Positions 11,811 to 20,650 of a DNA stretch of 64,000 nt are shown here, in pieces. Both the position numbers and the translations under genes were made by a program. The stretch covers positions 1,612,001-1,676,000 of the forward strand of contig NZ_CP034951.1 in assembly GCF_004022485.1 (NCBI RefSeq), in the 5' to 3' direction. Positions within the stretch are counted from its first letter, which is position 1; each line of letters starts with the position of its first letter. Origin of the DNA: Aequorivita sp. H23M31 (GTDB lineage Bacteria; Bacteroidota; Bacteroidia; Flavobacteriales; Flavobacteriaceae). Under the pieces are notes generated by a model, which saw nothing but the letters and a program-made list of their open reading frames with translations, was not told the DNA's origin and did no database searches.

Positions 11811-13175
11811 ATGAAATATTTAGCATTCTTACTTTTGGCACTCGTCCTACTTTCTTGCGATAAAAATGAACCGTCGTACTCTATTATTCATGGTACATTA
11901 GAAAATAGTCCCGCGGACTTCATCGTGGTTACTGGGAACAAGTTGGAAACAAAGATCCCAGTTTCCGCAGACCGAACATTTTCAGATACCTTACACTTAC
12001 ATAGCGATGGTTTTTATCAATTATATGCCGGCAGGGAACAAACTGAGATTTATTTGGAAAAAGGGAAAAACTTAACTATCAATATGGATGGAGATAATTT
12101 TGACGAGTCCTTAAAATTCTCTGGCGATCTTGCAACTGAAAACAATTATTTGAACCAAAGATATCTTTGGAATGAAACACATATAGACTATAAGGATCTT
12201 TATTCTTCAGATGAAGATACCTTTATAAAAAAACTGGATGCAAATCAGAAAGCTATGGATAGTCTTTATAAAGTCCACAAAATTAAAAATCCAAACTTTG
12301 AAAAAATCTCTCAAAAGGAAAATGAATATTTGAAAGCAACCCATATTGAAAATTATGTTGATGCACATAGATACCTTACAGGAATAGAAGATTATCAAGT
12401 GGAAAGCAACTTTTATAATCCCTTAAAGGATATAAATTATGCAGATACTCTTGCCTTTCGTAACTCACTCGCTTATCAAAATATGTTGGATGCACATTTT
12501 AATCGCTTGGTAAATGAAGAAACTTATGAAAGTGGAGACAATGAACACACTTTACTTTTTATGAAAAAAGTAAATTCCTCTTTGCCAGATGGGTATGCTA
12601 AGGATAAAATAATGTTCAATTACCTTCATTTTGGTCTAAAACCAGATAACAGTCTGGAAGAAGCGTTTAATATTTATAAGAATTCCAATCCCAATCCGGA
12701 TAACTTAATGGAAATTACAGGCCGCTATAATAAACTGCAGACCCTTATTAAAGGAAAGGCCTCTCCTACTTTCAACTATGAAAACCATAAAGGTGGAAAA
12801 ACTAGCCTAGCAGATTTAAAAGGGAAATATGTATATATAGACGTTTGGGCTACTTGGTGTGGACCATGTTTAAGGGAAATTCCCGCTTTAAAAGAAAGAG
12901 AAAAAGAGTATCAAAGTAAAAACATTGAATTTGTTAGTATTTCTATTGACGAGCCAAAGGATTATGATAAGTGGAAAAATATGGTTACGGAAAAATCTCT
13001 TGCAGGTGTGCAATTAATGGCGGATAACAACTGGAATTCAGAATTTGTGAAGGATTACGGAATACTTGGTATCCCAAGGTTTATATTACTCGACCCCGAC
13101 GGAAATATAGTTTCTGCAGATGCGCCAAGACCATCAGATCCTATGCTAAAAAAGACTCTTGACGCATTACTTTAA
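11811..13175 (+). CDS. TlpA-family thiol-disulfide reductase lipoprotein
   Basis: The 454-aa protein has a lipoprotein signal (MKYLAFLLLALVLLSC, lipidated Cys16). A large N-terminal region (about 20-310) is typical of Bacteroidota TlpA-like proteins (DUF4369-like start, helical middle). The C-terminal thioredoxin fold has WATWCGPCLREIP near residue 350, the redox-active CxxC, and the cis-Pro region LGIPRFILLDPDG. It should act at the periplasmic face of a membrane, reducing or protecting thiols, for example for cytochrome c maturation. The ccsBA gene for cytochrome c assembly lies convergently downstream, which fits but does not prove that role. Confidence 0.88.
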   Translation: MKYLAFLLLALVLLSCDKNEPSYSIIHGTLENSPADFIVVTGNKLETKIPVSADRTFSDTLHLHSDGFYQLYAGREQTEIYLEKGKNLTINMDGDNFDESLKFSGDLATENNYLNQRYLWNETHIDYKDLYSSDEDTFIKKLDANQKAMDSLYKVHKIKNPNFEKISQKENEYLKATHIENYVDAHRYLTGIEDYQVESNFYNPLKDINYADTLAFRNSLAYQNMLDAHFNRLVNEETYESGDNEHTLLFMKKVNSSLPDGYAKDKIMFNYLHFGLKPDNSLEEAFNIYKNSNPNPDNLMEITGRYNKLQTLIKGKASPTFNYENHKGGKTSLADLKGKYVYIDVWATWCGPCLREIPALKEREKEYQSKNIEFVSISIDEPKDYDKWKNMVTEKSLAGVQLMADNNWNSEFVKDYGILGIPRFILLDPDGNIVSADAPRPSDPMLKKTLDALL

Positions 13176-13200
13176 GGAAGTATCATTTTAAAATATAATC

Positions 13201-13235
13201 GCCCACGAATACCAAAATGTTCGTGGGTTTTTTAT
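13201..13235 (+). terminator. Intrinsic terminator of the TlpA-like gene
   Basis: CCCACGAA pairs with TTCGTGGG around a 10-base loop, followed by a T-rich tract. It lies 25 bases after the stop. Confidence 0.8.
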
Positions 13236-13389
13236 TTCCATTTCTATCCTGGGATTTGCTATACTAGAGATGAAACTAAAAACATATGTAAAGAAAAGAG
13301 GTCCAAACATTCTAACGTTTCAACCTTCTTCATTTGAAAATTAAAGCTGAAAAGAATTCATCTTAAAATTAAGAAATCCTATCTAAAAC

Positions 13390-16300
13390 TTATTTAATCT
13401 TTCGAGTCCTTTTCGTTTTTCCATAATACTTCTTATATCGGAAGTATGCAACAACACTCAGGATTACCGCGAACAATGTAATCCACCAAACAAAGGTCGG
13501 AGTGGCCGGCGCATCTCCACTGGCGTAAGAATGTAATCCACTTAGATAAAAGTTTACACCAAAATACGTCATCATAATTGAGGCGTAGGAAAACAGGGCA
13601 AAAACATTAAAAGTCCAACGACCTCGAAGTCCGGGCACCAATCTTGCGTGAATTACAAATGCGTAAACCATAATACTTATCAAGGCCCAGGTTTCTTTCG
13701 GATCCCAACCCCAATAACGGCCCCAACTCTCGTTCGCCCATTGTCCGCCTAAGAAGTTACCGATGGTCAATAACACCAATCCAGCTGTAAGAGCCATTTC
13801 GGTAATTACCGTAAGCTCACTGATGTTTATTTCCATCTTGCTGTAATTCTTCCTCGTGGTAAATATCATTAGTAACAATGATATTGCTGCCAGAATCATT
13901 CCCAAGGTAAAAGGACCATAGCTCATTACTATTACCGCCACATGAATCATCAACCAATAGCTATCCAATACTGGCTGAAGGTTCGCAATAGAGGGATCTA
14001 ACCAATTTTCGTGGGCAACCCATAAAATAATCGCGCCAACAAAAGCAGTAGAGGCAACCGTTAGGTCACTTTTTCGGCCAAAGGATAGTCCGAAGAAAAC
14101 AGTGGCCCAAGCAACGTAAATCACCGATTCGTAGGCGTCACTCCAAGGTGCATGACCACTTACATACCAGCGAAGGGCCAATCCTAGGGTCATTAAAGTG
14201 AAGAATATCCACATTAATATTTTTGAACCACTTATTAGAATACGAAGAATTTTTCTATCCCTAAAGAGTTGGGCTATAATGAAAATGAACATTAGAATAC
14301 CGAATATTCCAAATAACTTATACAACCGATTAAATATATCTGCCTTATTGTAAATAGTTTCAGCTGCCAATTTATTTTCGGAAGGCATAATCTCGGCTCC
14401 ATATTTTTTCTGGAAATTGGTTATGCTCTCCAAAAAATCATCAGCTTGAGTGTAATCTCCAGATTCCCTAGCTTTTTTCAAACTGTCAAAATACATGGGC
14501 AGAATATTTCTGGCATAGAGAGAGTCCATACCTGTAATATTCACCTCTCCCAATTCAGGATAAGAAACCCACTTATTCCCAGGATCGCCGGGAATGGGAA
14601 ATATTTTTAATATACTCCCACTTAAAGCAGCATTTAATAATGAAAAATTTTCATGCGCTTTTATAAAATCTTTTTGATATTGATTGGGCGTAGTAGTTCG
14701 CGTGGCAGCTGCCAGATAGGGTTCAAGTTTATAATTTCCTTTATTATCAAAAAGATCTAGAAGAGATATGTTTTTTTGGCCATCAGGAACACCGGCTACG
14801 TGACGGATGCTATCATTACCTCTTTTTAGGGCGATTAATGGAACTTCAACCCAGAGTCGCGGAAATTCAGACATCGAAATAAATACCTGATCTGCGTCTA
14901 GGCCTTTGTAATGGTCACTGCGACTAACTTTTCTCAATAACTCACTGGCGAACGTATTGATTGGCTTCATCCGACCGTTGTCCTGGATCAATAAATGCCC
15001 AAATTTTTCAGCGTGTTCTTTACTTACGGCATTTGCAATTATCAGGGAATCAACCTGCTCCTTAGGCAGAGAAGCGTGTGATGTGGACTCGGGTTGTTGT
15101 GCCATTCCGGAAAAACCAAGAAGAAGCACCAAAATAGTAATCATACTCTTTTTCTTACGCTTTATGCGGTCCAGCATAATTTCCAGTTTTCCGAAACGGC
15201 TATCCTTGCTGAATAATATGGCGAGAAGACCTATATATAAGAAGAAATAAGCAATATATGTAATCCAAGTACCCCACCAGTCGTGGTTTACAGATAGAAT
15301 AGTCCCACCTTCATCTGGATCGAAACCAGATTGGAAGAAACGATATCCATCATGATCAAGAACGTTGTTCATAAAAATATCGGCATCAAAATGACTTTTA
15401 TCCTCGTCTATTACGGTAACCTTACTCTTAAAAGAAGAATACCCTTTTTCGGTACCTGGATATTTATCGGCGATAAACTCGTTTAATGTAATGCTAAAAG
15501 GAAGTGGGATACTTTCAGAGCCATAGCTCATGTATACTTTTAATCCACCCACCTCAGTTTCCGTAGGACTTGGCGCGCTACCTTTACCTCCTAGCAACGC
15601 CACGGTTTTGGTTTCATCCTTCGACGAAACTTCAACAACCAAAGCATCTTGATGAGATTCTCCTGGTTTAGCCTTCACTACGCCAAATTTCCCTTTGGTC
15701 AGTTCTTCAGGCACGACAAAACCAATTCCTCCAAGTTGGTAAAGCGATCGAAGATTAAAGTCCTGAACGCTATCTGCCGCAACAGTTCCTTCTTTTTGAT
15801 CTGCCATCCTTAGATAATTTCCTTCAAATGGGCTGGAAATTTTGTATTCCCCATCGGCCGTAGTGGAAATATTTATAGCACCTTCTGTTGGCTTGTTAAC
15901 AGCAAATAAAATATTATGAATGTTGGAAACCTCTCCATCCTTCACCCAATGGTCATGTCTTTCCCCACCGCTGGATTCCACAATTTTTAGATATTCGTCT
16001 CCGGTTTCATCCAGAGTCAATCCTTCCGTGGCCCCCTTAATAAACTCTTTGAATTTAATGGTTACTGGCTGCCCCTTATAATCTGTATTTATTTTAAAAT
16101 CATTGTTGAGCCTTTCAGAGAGCCTAAGTTTTTTAGGCTTCAATTTTCGACGTTGCGGAACGCCATCGACCATATAATCTCCATCTATAAAAACATCCAA
16201 ATAAGTTTCCTCAGACAGAATGGAGTTTTCAGTTTGCCCTTCGCGGATATGCATTACACCTTCAAAACCAATATATCGGGTAACAAATGCACCAAATATC

Positions 16301-16575
16301 GCCAGAATCAAAGCGAGATGGAGCATTAGCGAAGCCCACATTTTCCTCTTATGGAGATTATATCTAAATATATTGCCGATAAAGTTTATAACGAATATTC
16401 CCATTATAGCCTCAAACCACCATGCATTATATATTAACTCTCTAGTATAGGGGGTTGGCGGGGTTTCTGAGGAAGCGTCCAAAAATGTTCCTATTGCCAT
16501 TGCAGCGGCAAAAACTAGGAAGAGAACAGCGGTTAATCGGGTAGAAAAAAGAACAGAAGCTACTTTTTTTAGCAT
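13390..16575 (-). CDS. ccsBA: Fused cytochrome c biogenesis protein ResB-CcsA
   Basis: The 1061-aa protein joins two System II cytochrome c assembly subunits. Residues 1-470 are ResB/CcsB-like: membrane segments near 12-30, 50-70 and 80-100, a large periplasmic domain, then a further segment. The C-terminal 330 residues are CcsA-like with many membrane segments and the haem-handling WWD-type motif (GRYWGWDPKETWALI, near 950). The complex carries haem across the membrane and ligates it to CxxCH apocytochromes. At the junction, Met478 begins a signal-peptide-like segment (MITILVLLLGFSGMAQQ) followed by a periplasmic linker. A -7 box TAAATTTG lies at 16593-16600. Fusions of this type are known in Bacteroidota and epsilon-proteobacteria. 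Confidence 0.93.
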   Translation of the reverse strand: MLKKVASVLFSTRLTAVLFLVFAAAMAIGTFLDASSETPPTPYTRELIYNAWWFEAIMGIFVINFIGNIFRYNLHKRKMWASLMLHLALILAIFGAFVTRYIGFEGVMHIREGQTENSILSEETYLDVFIDGDYMVDGVPQRRKLKPKKLRLSERLNNDFKINTDYKGQPVTIKFKEFIKGATEGLTLDETGDEYLKIVESSGGERHDHWVKDGEVSNIHNILFAVNKPTEGAINISTTADGEYKISSPFEGNYLRMADQKEGTVAADSVQDFNLRSLYQLGGIGFVVPEELTKGKFGVVKAKPGESHQDALVVEVSSKDETKTVALLGGKGSAPSPTETEVGGLKVYMSYGSESIPLPFSITLNEFIADKYPGTEKGYSSFKSKVTVIDEDKSHFDADIFMNNVLDHDGYRFFQSGFDPDEGGTILSVNHDWWGTWITYIAYFFLYIGLLAILFSKDSRFGKLEIMLDRIKRKKKSMITILVLLLGFSGMAQQPESTSHASLPKEQVDSLIIANAVSKEHAEKFGHLLIQDNGRMKPINTFASELLRKVSRSDHYKGLDADQVFISMSEFPRLWVEVPLIALKRGNDSIRHVAGVPDGQKNISLLDLFDNKGNYKLEPYLAAATRTTTPNQYQKDFIKAHENFSLLNAALSGSILKIFPIPGDPGNKWVSYPELGEVNITGMDSLYARNILPMYFDSLKKARESGDYTQADDFLESITNFQKKYGAEIMPSENKLAAETIYNKADIFNRLYKLFGIFGILMFIFIIAQLFRDRKILRILISGSKILMWIFFTLMTLGLALRWYVSGHAPWSDAYESVIYVAWATVFFGLSFGRKSDLTVASTAFVGAIILWVAHENWLDPSIANLQPVLDSYWLMIHVAVIVMSYGPFTLGMILAAISLLLMIFTTRKNYSKMEINISELTVITEMALTAGLVLLTIGNFLGGQWANESWGRYWGWDPKETWALISIMVYAFVIHARLVPGLRGRWTFNVFALFSYASIMMTYFGVNFYLSGLHSYASGDAPATPTFVWWITLFAVILSVVAYFRYKKYYGKTKRTRKIK

Positions 16576-16592
16576 TGTAAAAAATTTTGAAG

Positions 16593-16600
16593 CAAATTTA
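16593..16600 (-). promoter_or_regulatory. -7 promoter box for ccsBA
   Basis: TAAATTTG on the minus strand ends 17 bases before the ccsBA ATG. No well-spaced TTG was found. Confidence 0.35.
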
Positions 16601-16757
16601 GGTATTTGTGCCCATTTAAGCTATTAAAAACACAGTTCAAACATAACTGGATACGAGGATTTATTTTTAAAGTTTAGCTTTAAATTTCGCAACATCAAAT
16701 AAGAGGTCAAGCGGTAGAAATCGATATCCACCTCCAAAAGGCCATTTCCAAAAACAA

Positions 16758-17165
16758 TTATTTTTCCTGAGGCGAAGTGCGTGAGTTGAAAATATTCAGG
16801 TGTAGGAACGTTCCCATATGGCGTGCGCGGTTTTTTGCCACTTGCGCTCTTTCATCATTTGGATTAAAAAGTTCGTCAATGGTCTGCACCCAAAGGTTGA
16901 TCCAAGTTCCAAAGTGCATTTCATTAATAGTATTACCACACATATTGTCCACTTCAACATGTGCGTGCATAGGGTTTCCAAAGTATTTTCTATTAAAGAA
17001 AAGGTTGGTTTCCCAGAAATCTGTCAGCAATTCCAAATGGGTTTCCCAATCGGTAATTATTCCATTAAAAATAGGTCCAAGAAGCTCATCCTGCCTGATT
17101 TTTGCGTAAAATGTGCGGACCAATAGAGAAACATCGTCTCTAGATTTTATTTCGCGTTCTATCAT
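16758..17165 (-). CDS. Group III truncated haemoglobin
   Basis: Starting at ATG 17165 the product is about 135 aa. It has a B10-like Tyr20 (RTFYAKI), the LTDFWETNLF helix and the proximal haem ligand His84 in MHFGTWINLW, all typical of group III (trHbP) globins. These bind haem and O2 or NO; physiological roles are poorly defined. An upstream in-frame ATG at 17210 exists, but a TAACTTTG -7 box (17180-17187) lies inside that extension and an AGGAAAAAGG run precedes the inner ATG, so the shorter start is preferred. The gene lies upstream of ccsBA on the same strand, 182 bp away. Confidence 0.88.
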   Translation of the reverse strand: MIEREIKSRDDVSLLVRTFYAKIRQDELLGPIFNGIITDWETHLELLTDFWETNLFFNRKYFGNPMHAHVEVDNMCGNTINEMHFGTWINLWVQTIDELFNPNDERAQVAKNRARHMGTFLHLNIFNSRTSPQEK

Positions 17166-17179
17166 TTTCCTTTTTCCTG

Positions 17180-17187
17180 CAAAGTTA
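17180..17187 (-). promoter_or_regulatory. -7 box that decides the haemoglobin start
   Basis: TAACTTTG on the minus strand lies 14 bases before ATG 17165 and inside the longer alternative reading frame. It argues for the internal start. The nearest TTG is only 13 bases upstream, so the promoter is not complete by consensus. Confidence 0.4.
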
Positions 17188-17427
17188 CCAAAATCAATAA
17201 CAAGATACATGCTAAAATTACAAGGAGGAAAACTTGAAATCTTTACCCATACGGCGATCTAAAACATCAATACTAAATATCTACCAATCGCTAGAAATCT
17301 AATTTATTTTGGTTTATGAACGTACTGAAATTTCTAGTAGCCCATTATACAATAGAACTGACCTGAAAATCGGCGTAAAACTAAAAAAGAAACAAGGAAA
17401 ATAGAATTGTTACGGGTAAGAATTCCG

Positions 17428-17454
17428 TTGAAAAATTAAAAAACCTTACTTTCG
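17428..17454 (+). promoter_or_regulatory. Promoter-like elements at the DUF2520 start
   Basis: TTG at 17428-17430 and TACTTTCG at 17447-17454 (seven of eight matches to TAnnTTTG), 16 bases apart. The ATG follows only 4 bases later, so a transcript from here would be almost leaderless. Confidence 0.4.
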
Positions 17455-17458
17455 CATT

Positions 17459-18211
17459 ATGATAAACGTAGTGTTTTTGGGATTTGGAAACCTTAATTAT
17501 CACCTGTGCCACGCCTTGAACAAACTTGATGGCATTAATATAAAACAGGTTTTCAATAGAAATTACATCAACTTTCTTTCTCCATTGGATGGTATCCAAT
17601 TCACCGATAAAATTTCGGAAATTGTGGATGCGGATATCTATATTATCGGAATTCCTGATGATGCTATTTCTCCTTTTTCCGAGGATCTTCCTTTTCAGAA
17701 TAAGCTTACTGTTCATACCTCTGGCGGGGTGGCAATGGAAAATCTTTCAAAAAAGAACAGACGCGGGGTTTTTTATCCGCTACAGACATTCTCTAAAAAA
17801 CGGGATGTGGACTTCTCAAATATTCCAGTTTGCTATGAAGCTGAAACTCCTGAAGACTTGGAATTGCTCAGAAAATTGGGCAGTCTTATCTCTAACACTG
17901 TTGTAAATATCTCTTCTGAAAAAAGAGAAAAATTGCATTTGGCAGCCGTTTTCGTTAATAACTTCGTTAACTATTTATATGGAATTGGCCACGACATTTT
18001 GGAAAAAGAAGACCTCTCCTTCAATCTATTAAAGCCATTGATTTTGGAAACCGCCATAAAAATCGAAACACTTTCTCCAGTAGAAGCACAAACCGGTCCG
18101 GCGCGGCGAAATGATATTAAAACTATAAAAAAACATCTTCATTTACTCGATAATGAAAACCCTGAATATAAAAAGTTTTACGAACAGTTTACCGAAGCAT
18201 TAAAAAAGTAA
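17459..18211 (+). CDS. Rossmann-like / DUF2520 domain protein
   Basis: The 250-aa protein has an N-terminal nucleotide-binding fold (INVVFLGFGNLNYHLCHAL, GxGxxxxxL) and a C-terminal helical DUF2520 domain (GVFYPLQTFSKKRDVDF... NNFVNYLYG). The overall plan resembles pyrroline-5-carboxylate reductase and other NAD(P)-dependent dehydrogenases, but no substrate is known. It heads a + strand cluster with KdsC-like, UbiA and Maf genes; KdsC follows after 63 bp. Family assignment is firm and function is open. Confidence 0.85.
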   Translation: MINVVFLGFGNLNYHLCHALNKLDGINIKQVFNRNYINFLSPLDGIQFTDKISEIVDADIYIIGIPDDAISPFSEDLPFQNKLTVHTSGGVAMENLSKKNRRGVFYPLQTFSKKRDVDFSNIPVCYEAETPEDLELLRKLGSLISNTVVNISSEKREKLHLAAVFVNNFVNYLYGIGHDILEKEDLSFNLLKPLILETAIKIETLSPVEAQTGPARRNDIKTIKKHLHLLDNENPEYKKFYEQFTEALKK

Positions 18212-18274
18212 TAGACCCCAGCGAATATCCTATTATTAAAAAGGTCTCTCGTTGGTGATAAAAAAATCGATTAT

Positions 18275-18802
18275 ATGAGTTACAAAGAATACTTAAAACA
18301 CATAACCACCTTTATTTTCGACGTGGACGGAGTGCTGACTGATGGCACCGTAAAAGTGACTACGGAAGGAGAAATGTTCCGTACCATGAATGTTAAGGAT
18401 GGATACGCTCTTAAAACTGCGGTGGAAAAAGGGTTTAAAGTATGTGTTATTTCTGGTGGAACCAATGAAGGAGTGCGCGTAAGGCTCCAAAATTTAGGAA
18501 TCAAGGATATTTTCCTGGGCGCGAGCCAAAAAACCCAAGTCCTGGAGGAATATTTAAAAACAAACAATCTAAAAGCCGAAAATGTGCTTTATATGGGCGA
18601 CGATTTGCCCGATTTTAAAATAATGCAAGAAGTAGGACTACCTACCTGCCCACAGGATGCAGTTCCGGAAATCAAGGCCATTTCCAAATACGTATCCCAT
18701 AAAAAAGGCGGTAAAGGCTGCGTGCGCGATGTCCTGGAACAAGTTATGAAAGTTCAAGGAAAATGGGCGATAACCAATGGAGTAAGCGCTAAATATGATT
18801 AA
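18275..18802 (+). CDS. kdsC: KdsC-like HAD phosphatase (KDO-8-phosphate phosphatase)
   Basis: The 175-aa HAD-superfamily protein has no cap domain, as in the C0 KdsC group. Motif I is FIFDVDGVLTDG with Asp16 and Asp18; motif II is CVISGGTN; motif IV is LYMGDDLPD. It should remove phosphate from 3-deoxy-D-manno-octulosonate 8-phosphate in the inner-core lipopolysaccharide pathway. Related YrbI-type phosphatases act on other sugar acids, so the substrate is inferred. Neighbouring UbiA and DUF2520 genes do not point to LPS directly, but lpxB is elsewhere in this window. Confidence 0.85.
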   Translation: MSYKEYLKHITTFIFDVDGVLTDGTVKVTTEGEMFRTMNVKDGYALKTAVEKGFKVCVISGGTNEGVRVRLQNLGIKDIFLGASQKTQVLEEYLKTNNLKAENVLYMGDDLPDFKIMQEVGLPTCPQDAVPEIKAISKYVSHKKGGKGCVRDVLEQVMKVQGKWAITNGVSAKYD

Positions 18803-18803
18803 C

Positions 18804-18821
18804 AATTCAGAATTCTGAATT
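18804..18821. repeat. 18-bp perfect palindrome
   Basis: AATTCAGAATTCTGAATT begins one base after the kdsC stop. It also shows a 7-base step (AATTCAG, AATTCTG, AATTAAT). The core GAATTCTGAATTA also occurs at about 891-902, upstream of the phosphohydrolase gene. It has no T-run suited to termination. Confidence 0.5.
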
Positions 18822-18837
18822 AATTAAACCTCTTAAC

Positions 18838-19752
18838 TTGAAGTATCTTCACCTCATCCGCTACCAAAACCTGATATTTATTGCGCTGGCGCAGGTATTT
18901 ATCAGATACGGCCTTTTTAAACCATTTGGGATTGATATAACTTTAAATGGTTTTGGTTTTTCTCTGTTGGTAATTGCAACACTTTGCATAGCGGCGGCGG
19001 GAAATATCATAAATGATATTTACGACATAGAAATCGACAAAATAAACAAACCCAAAAAGGTATTGATTGGAAGGAAAGTCAGCGAAAGAAGCGCTAATAA
19101 TCTGTTTATTGGATTAAACGTAGTTGGTGTAGCAATCGGATTTTATCTTGCCAATATTATCGGAAAGCCGGCATTTGCTGCACTTTTTATAGTTTTCTCT
19201 GCTCTCCTCTATTTGTATGCCTCTTATCTAAAGGGAATTATTCTGGTCGGCAACATCCTGATTTCAGTTCTAGTAGCCATGAGCCTCATTATTGTCGGAC
19301 TCTTTGATTTGATGCCCGCCATTACACCTACCAATCAAACAACCCAATCCACAATATTCAGTATTGTCCTTGATTATGCCCTGTTTGCATTTTTTCTCAA
19401 TGTTATTAGAGAAATAGTAAAAGATTTAGAGGATATCAATGGTGACAAAAAAGGAGAGATGAATACACTTCCCATTGCCTTGGGAAGAAAAAGAACCACG
19501 CTTATCGTCTTTATTCTGGGTGTATTATTGGTATTGGGAGTTGTATTTTATATGTACCAATATCTTTACAATCAACAAATTTTACTTCTTTACTTTCTTT
19601 GCGCGATTGTTGCTCCCTTACTTTATTTTTGCGTCTTGGCGTGGACAGCAAAAACCAAAAAGGAGTATGGCTTTCTTTCAATGGTTCTAAAAATAATTAT
19701 GTTTACGGGAATCTGCTCAATACTGTTGTTTCAAATAGCGCTTTTGGATTAG
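18838..19752 (+). CDS. UbiA-family prenyltransferase
   Basis: The 304-aa integral membrane protein has eight or nine hydrophobic segments. The two Asp-rich Mg-prenyl-diphosphate motifs are NDIYDIEIDKINKPKK (near 60-75) and DLEDINGDKKGE (near 197-208). Bacteroidota members are often annotated as geranylgeranylglycerol-phosphate geranylgeranyltransferase, but other acceptors (quinone, chlorophyll-like, haem) are possible for the superfamily. The start is TTG at 18838; there is no nearby ATG, and MKYLHLIRYQNLIFIAL is the typical N-terminus. It is 35 bp after kdsC and probably co-transcribed. Confidence 0.87.
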   Translation: MKYLHLIRYQNLIFIALAQVFIRYGLFKPFGIDITLNGFGFSLLVIATLCIAAAGNIINDIYDIEIDKINKPKKVLIGRKVSERSANNLFIGLNVVGVAIGFYLANIIGKPAFAALFIVFSALLYLYASYLKGIILVGNILISVLVAMSLIIVGLFDLMPAITPTNQTTQSTIFSIVLDYALFAFFLNVIREIVKDLEDINGDKKGEMNTLPIALGRKRTTLIVFILGVLLVLGVVFYMYQYLYNQQILLLYFLCAIVAPLLYFCVLAWTAKTKKEYGFLSMVLKIIMFTGICSILLFQIALLD

Positions 19753-19891
19753 GAAATAAGGATTGAGAATTTAAAGCCTAGGGTCTAGAGTCAAAAAAAA
19801 GGAATTTTGAACCAAGCACTAAGAGACCACGAGGAGGCAAAAGCTAGGAAGCGCTTGTGCGCCACAATTTCAGCGTTTTGGAAGAACTTAG

Positions 19892-19996
19892 GGTCTAGAA
19901 AAGAGAAAAGAAGGAGAAAACGCTAGAAGCTAGAAGCTGGAGCCTAGAAAAAAGACAGAGTCACGTCCCACATCTTAAGTCGTATGTCTTAAAACT
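19892..19996. repeat. Degenerate 7-bp-period repeat array
   Basis: Read in steps of seven from 19892 the units include GGTCTAG, ACGCTAG, AAGCTAG, AAGCTGG, AGCCTAG, then CACGTCC, CACATCT, TAAGTCG and TATGTCT. Neighbouring units share bases at fixed positions. A related short stretch (GCCTAGG, GTCTAGA) lies near 19778-19791. No gene is seen in the 279-bp gap 19753-20031. Confidence 0.55.
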
Positions 19997-20031
19997 TTCG
20001 TGATTTAAACAATTATTTCAAAACCCATCAT

Positions 20032-20619
20032 ATGCTTCGGGAAAAACTTAAAAATTACAATATAATACTCGCTTCGGCTTCACCCAGACGACAAACATTT
20101 TTCAGAGAACTGGATTTGGACTTTCAGATTCAGGTGAAGGTTATAAACGAAACTTATCCCCCACATCTTGTACATTCAGAAATAACCGATTATATCTCCC
20201 AACTCAAAGCTTCCGCATTTTCAGATTTAAAAAAAGAGGAAATCCTAATTACCAGTGATACTCTTGTATGGCTCGATGGTGAAGCACTCGGGAAACCAAA
20301 AGATGAACAAGATGCGCAAGAAATGCTCCATAAATTAAGCGGTCAAATGCATGAGGTTATCACCTCGGTTTGTTTCACCTTAAAAGACTTTCAGAAAACC
20401 ATAAATGATGTTACGAAAGTTTGGTTCAGAACTCTAACTACCGAAGAAATAGAATATTATATTAAAACCTGCCGACCCTTTGACAAGGCTGGAAGTTATG
20501 GCATTCAGGAGTGGATTGGATATATAGGCATTGAAAAAATAGAAGGATGCTATTTTAACGTAATGGGTCTTCCAATTCGTCTTGTTTACAAAACCTTAAA
20601 CGACATTGCCGACCGTTGA
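20032..20619 (+). CDS. maf: Maf-family nucleotide pyrophosphatase
   Basis: The 195-aa protein has the Maf signatures ILASASPRRQTFF, SDTLVWLDGEALGKPKD, GQMHEVITSV and the late DKAGSYGIQEW block. It hydrolyses non-canonical or methylated NTPs (often dTTP, UTP or m5UTP) to monophosphates, probably as pool sanitation, and was first linked to septum inhibition. All conserved acidic residues appear present. It is followed after 31 bp by a lipoprotein gene in a conserved Bacteroidota arrangement. The precise nucleotide cannot be told from the sequence. Confidence 0.92.
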   Translation: MLREKLKNYNIILASASPRRQTFFRELDLDFQIQVKVINETYPPHLVHSEITDYISQLKASAFSDLKKEEILITSDTLVWLDGEALGKPKDEQDAQEMLHKLSGQMHEVITSVCFTLKDFQKTINDVTKVWFRTLTTEEIEYYIKTCRPFDKAGSYGIQEWIGYIGIEKIEGCYFNVMGLPIRLVYKTLNDIADR

Positions 20620-20650
20620 TTTTTTGGTATTTTAGCACGAAATTCGGTTA

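Noticed and set aside
17166..17210. Longer start of the truncated haemoglobin
   Set aside because: A TAACTTTG box lies inside the extension and the extra residues do not fit the family; the inner ATG has a purine-rich ribosome site.
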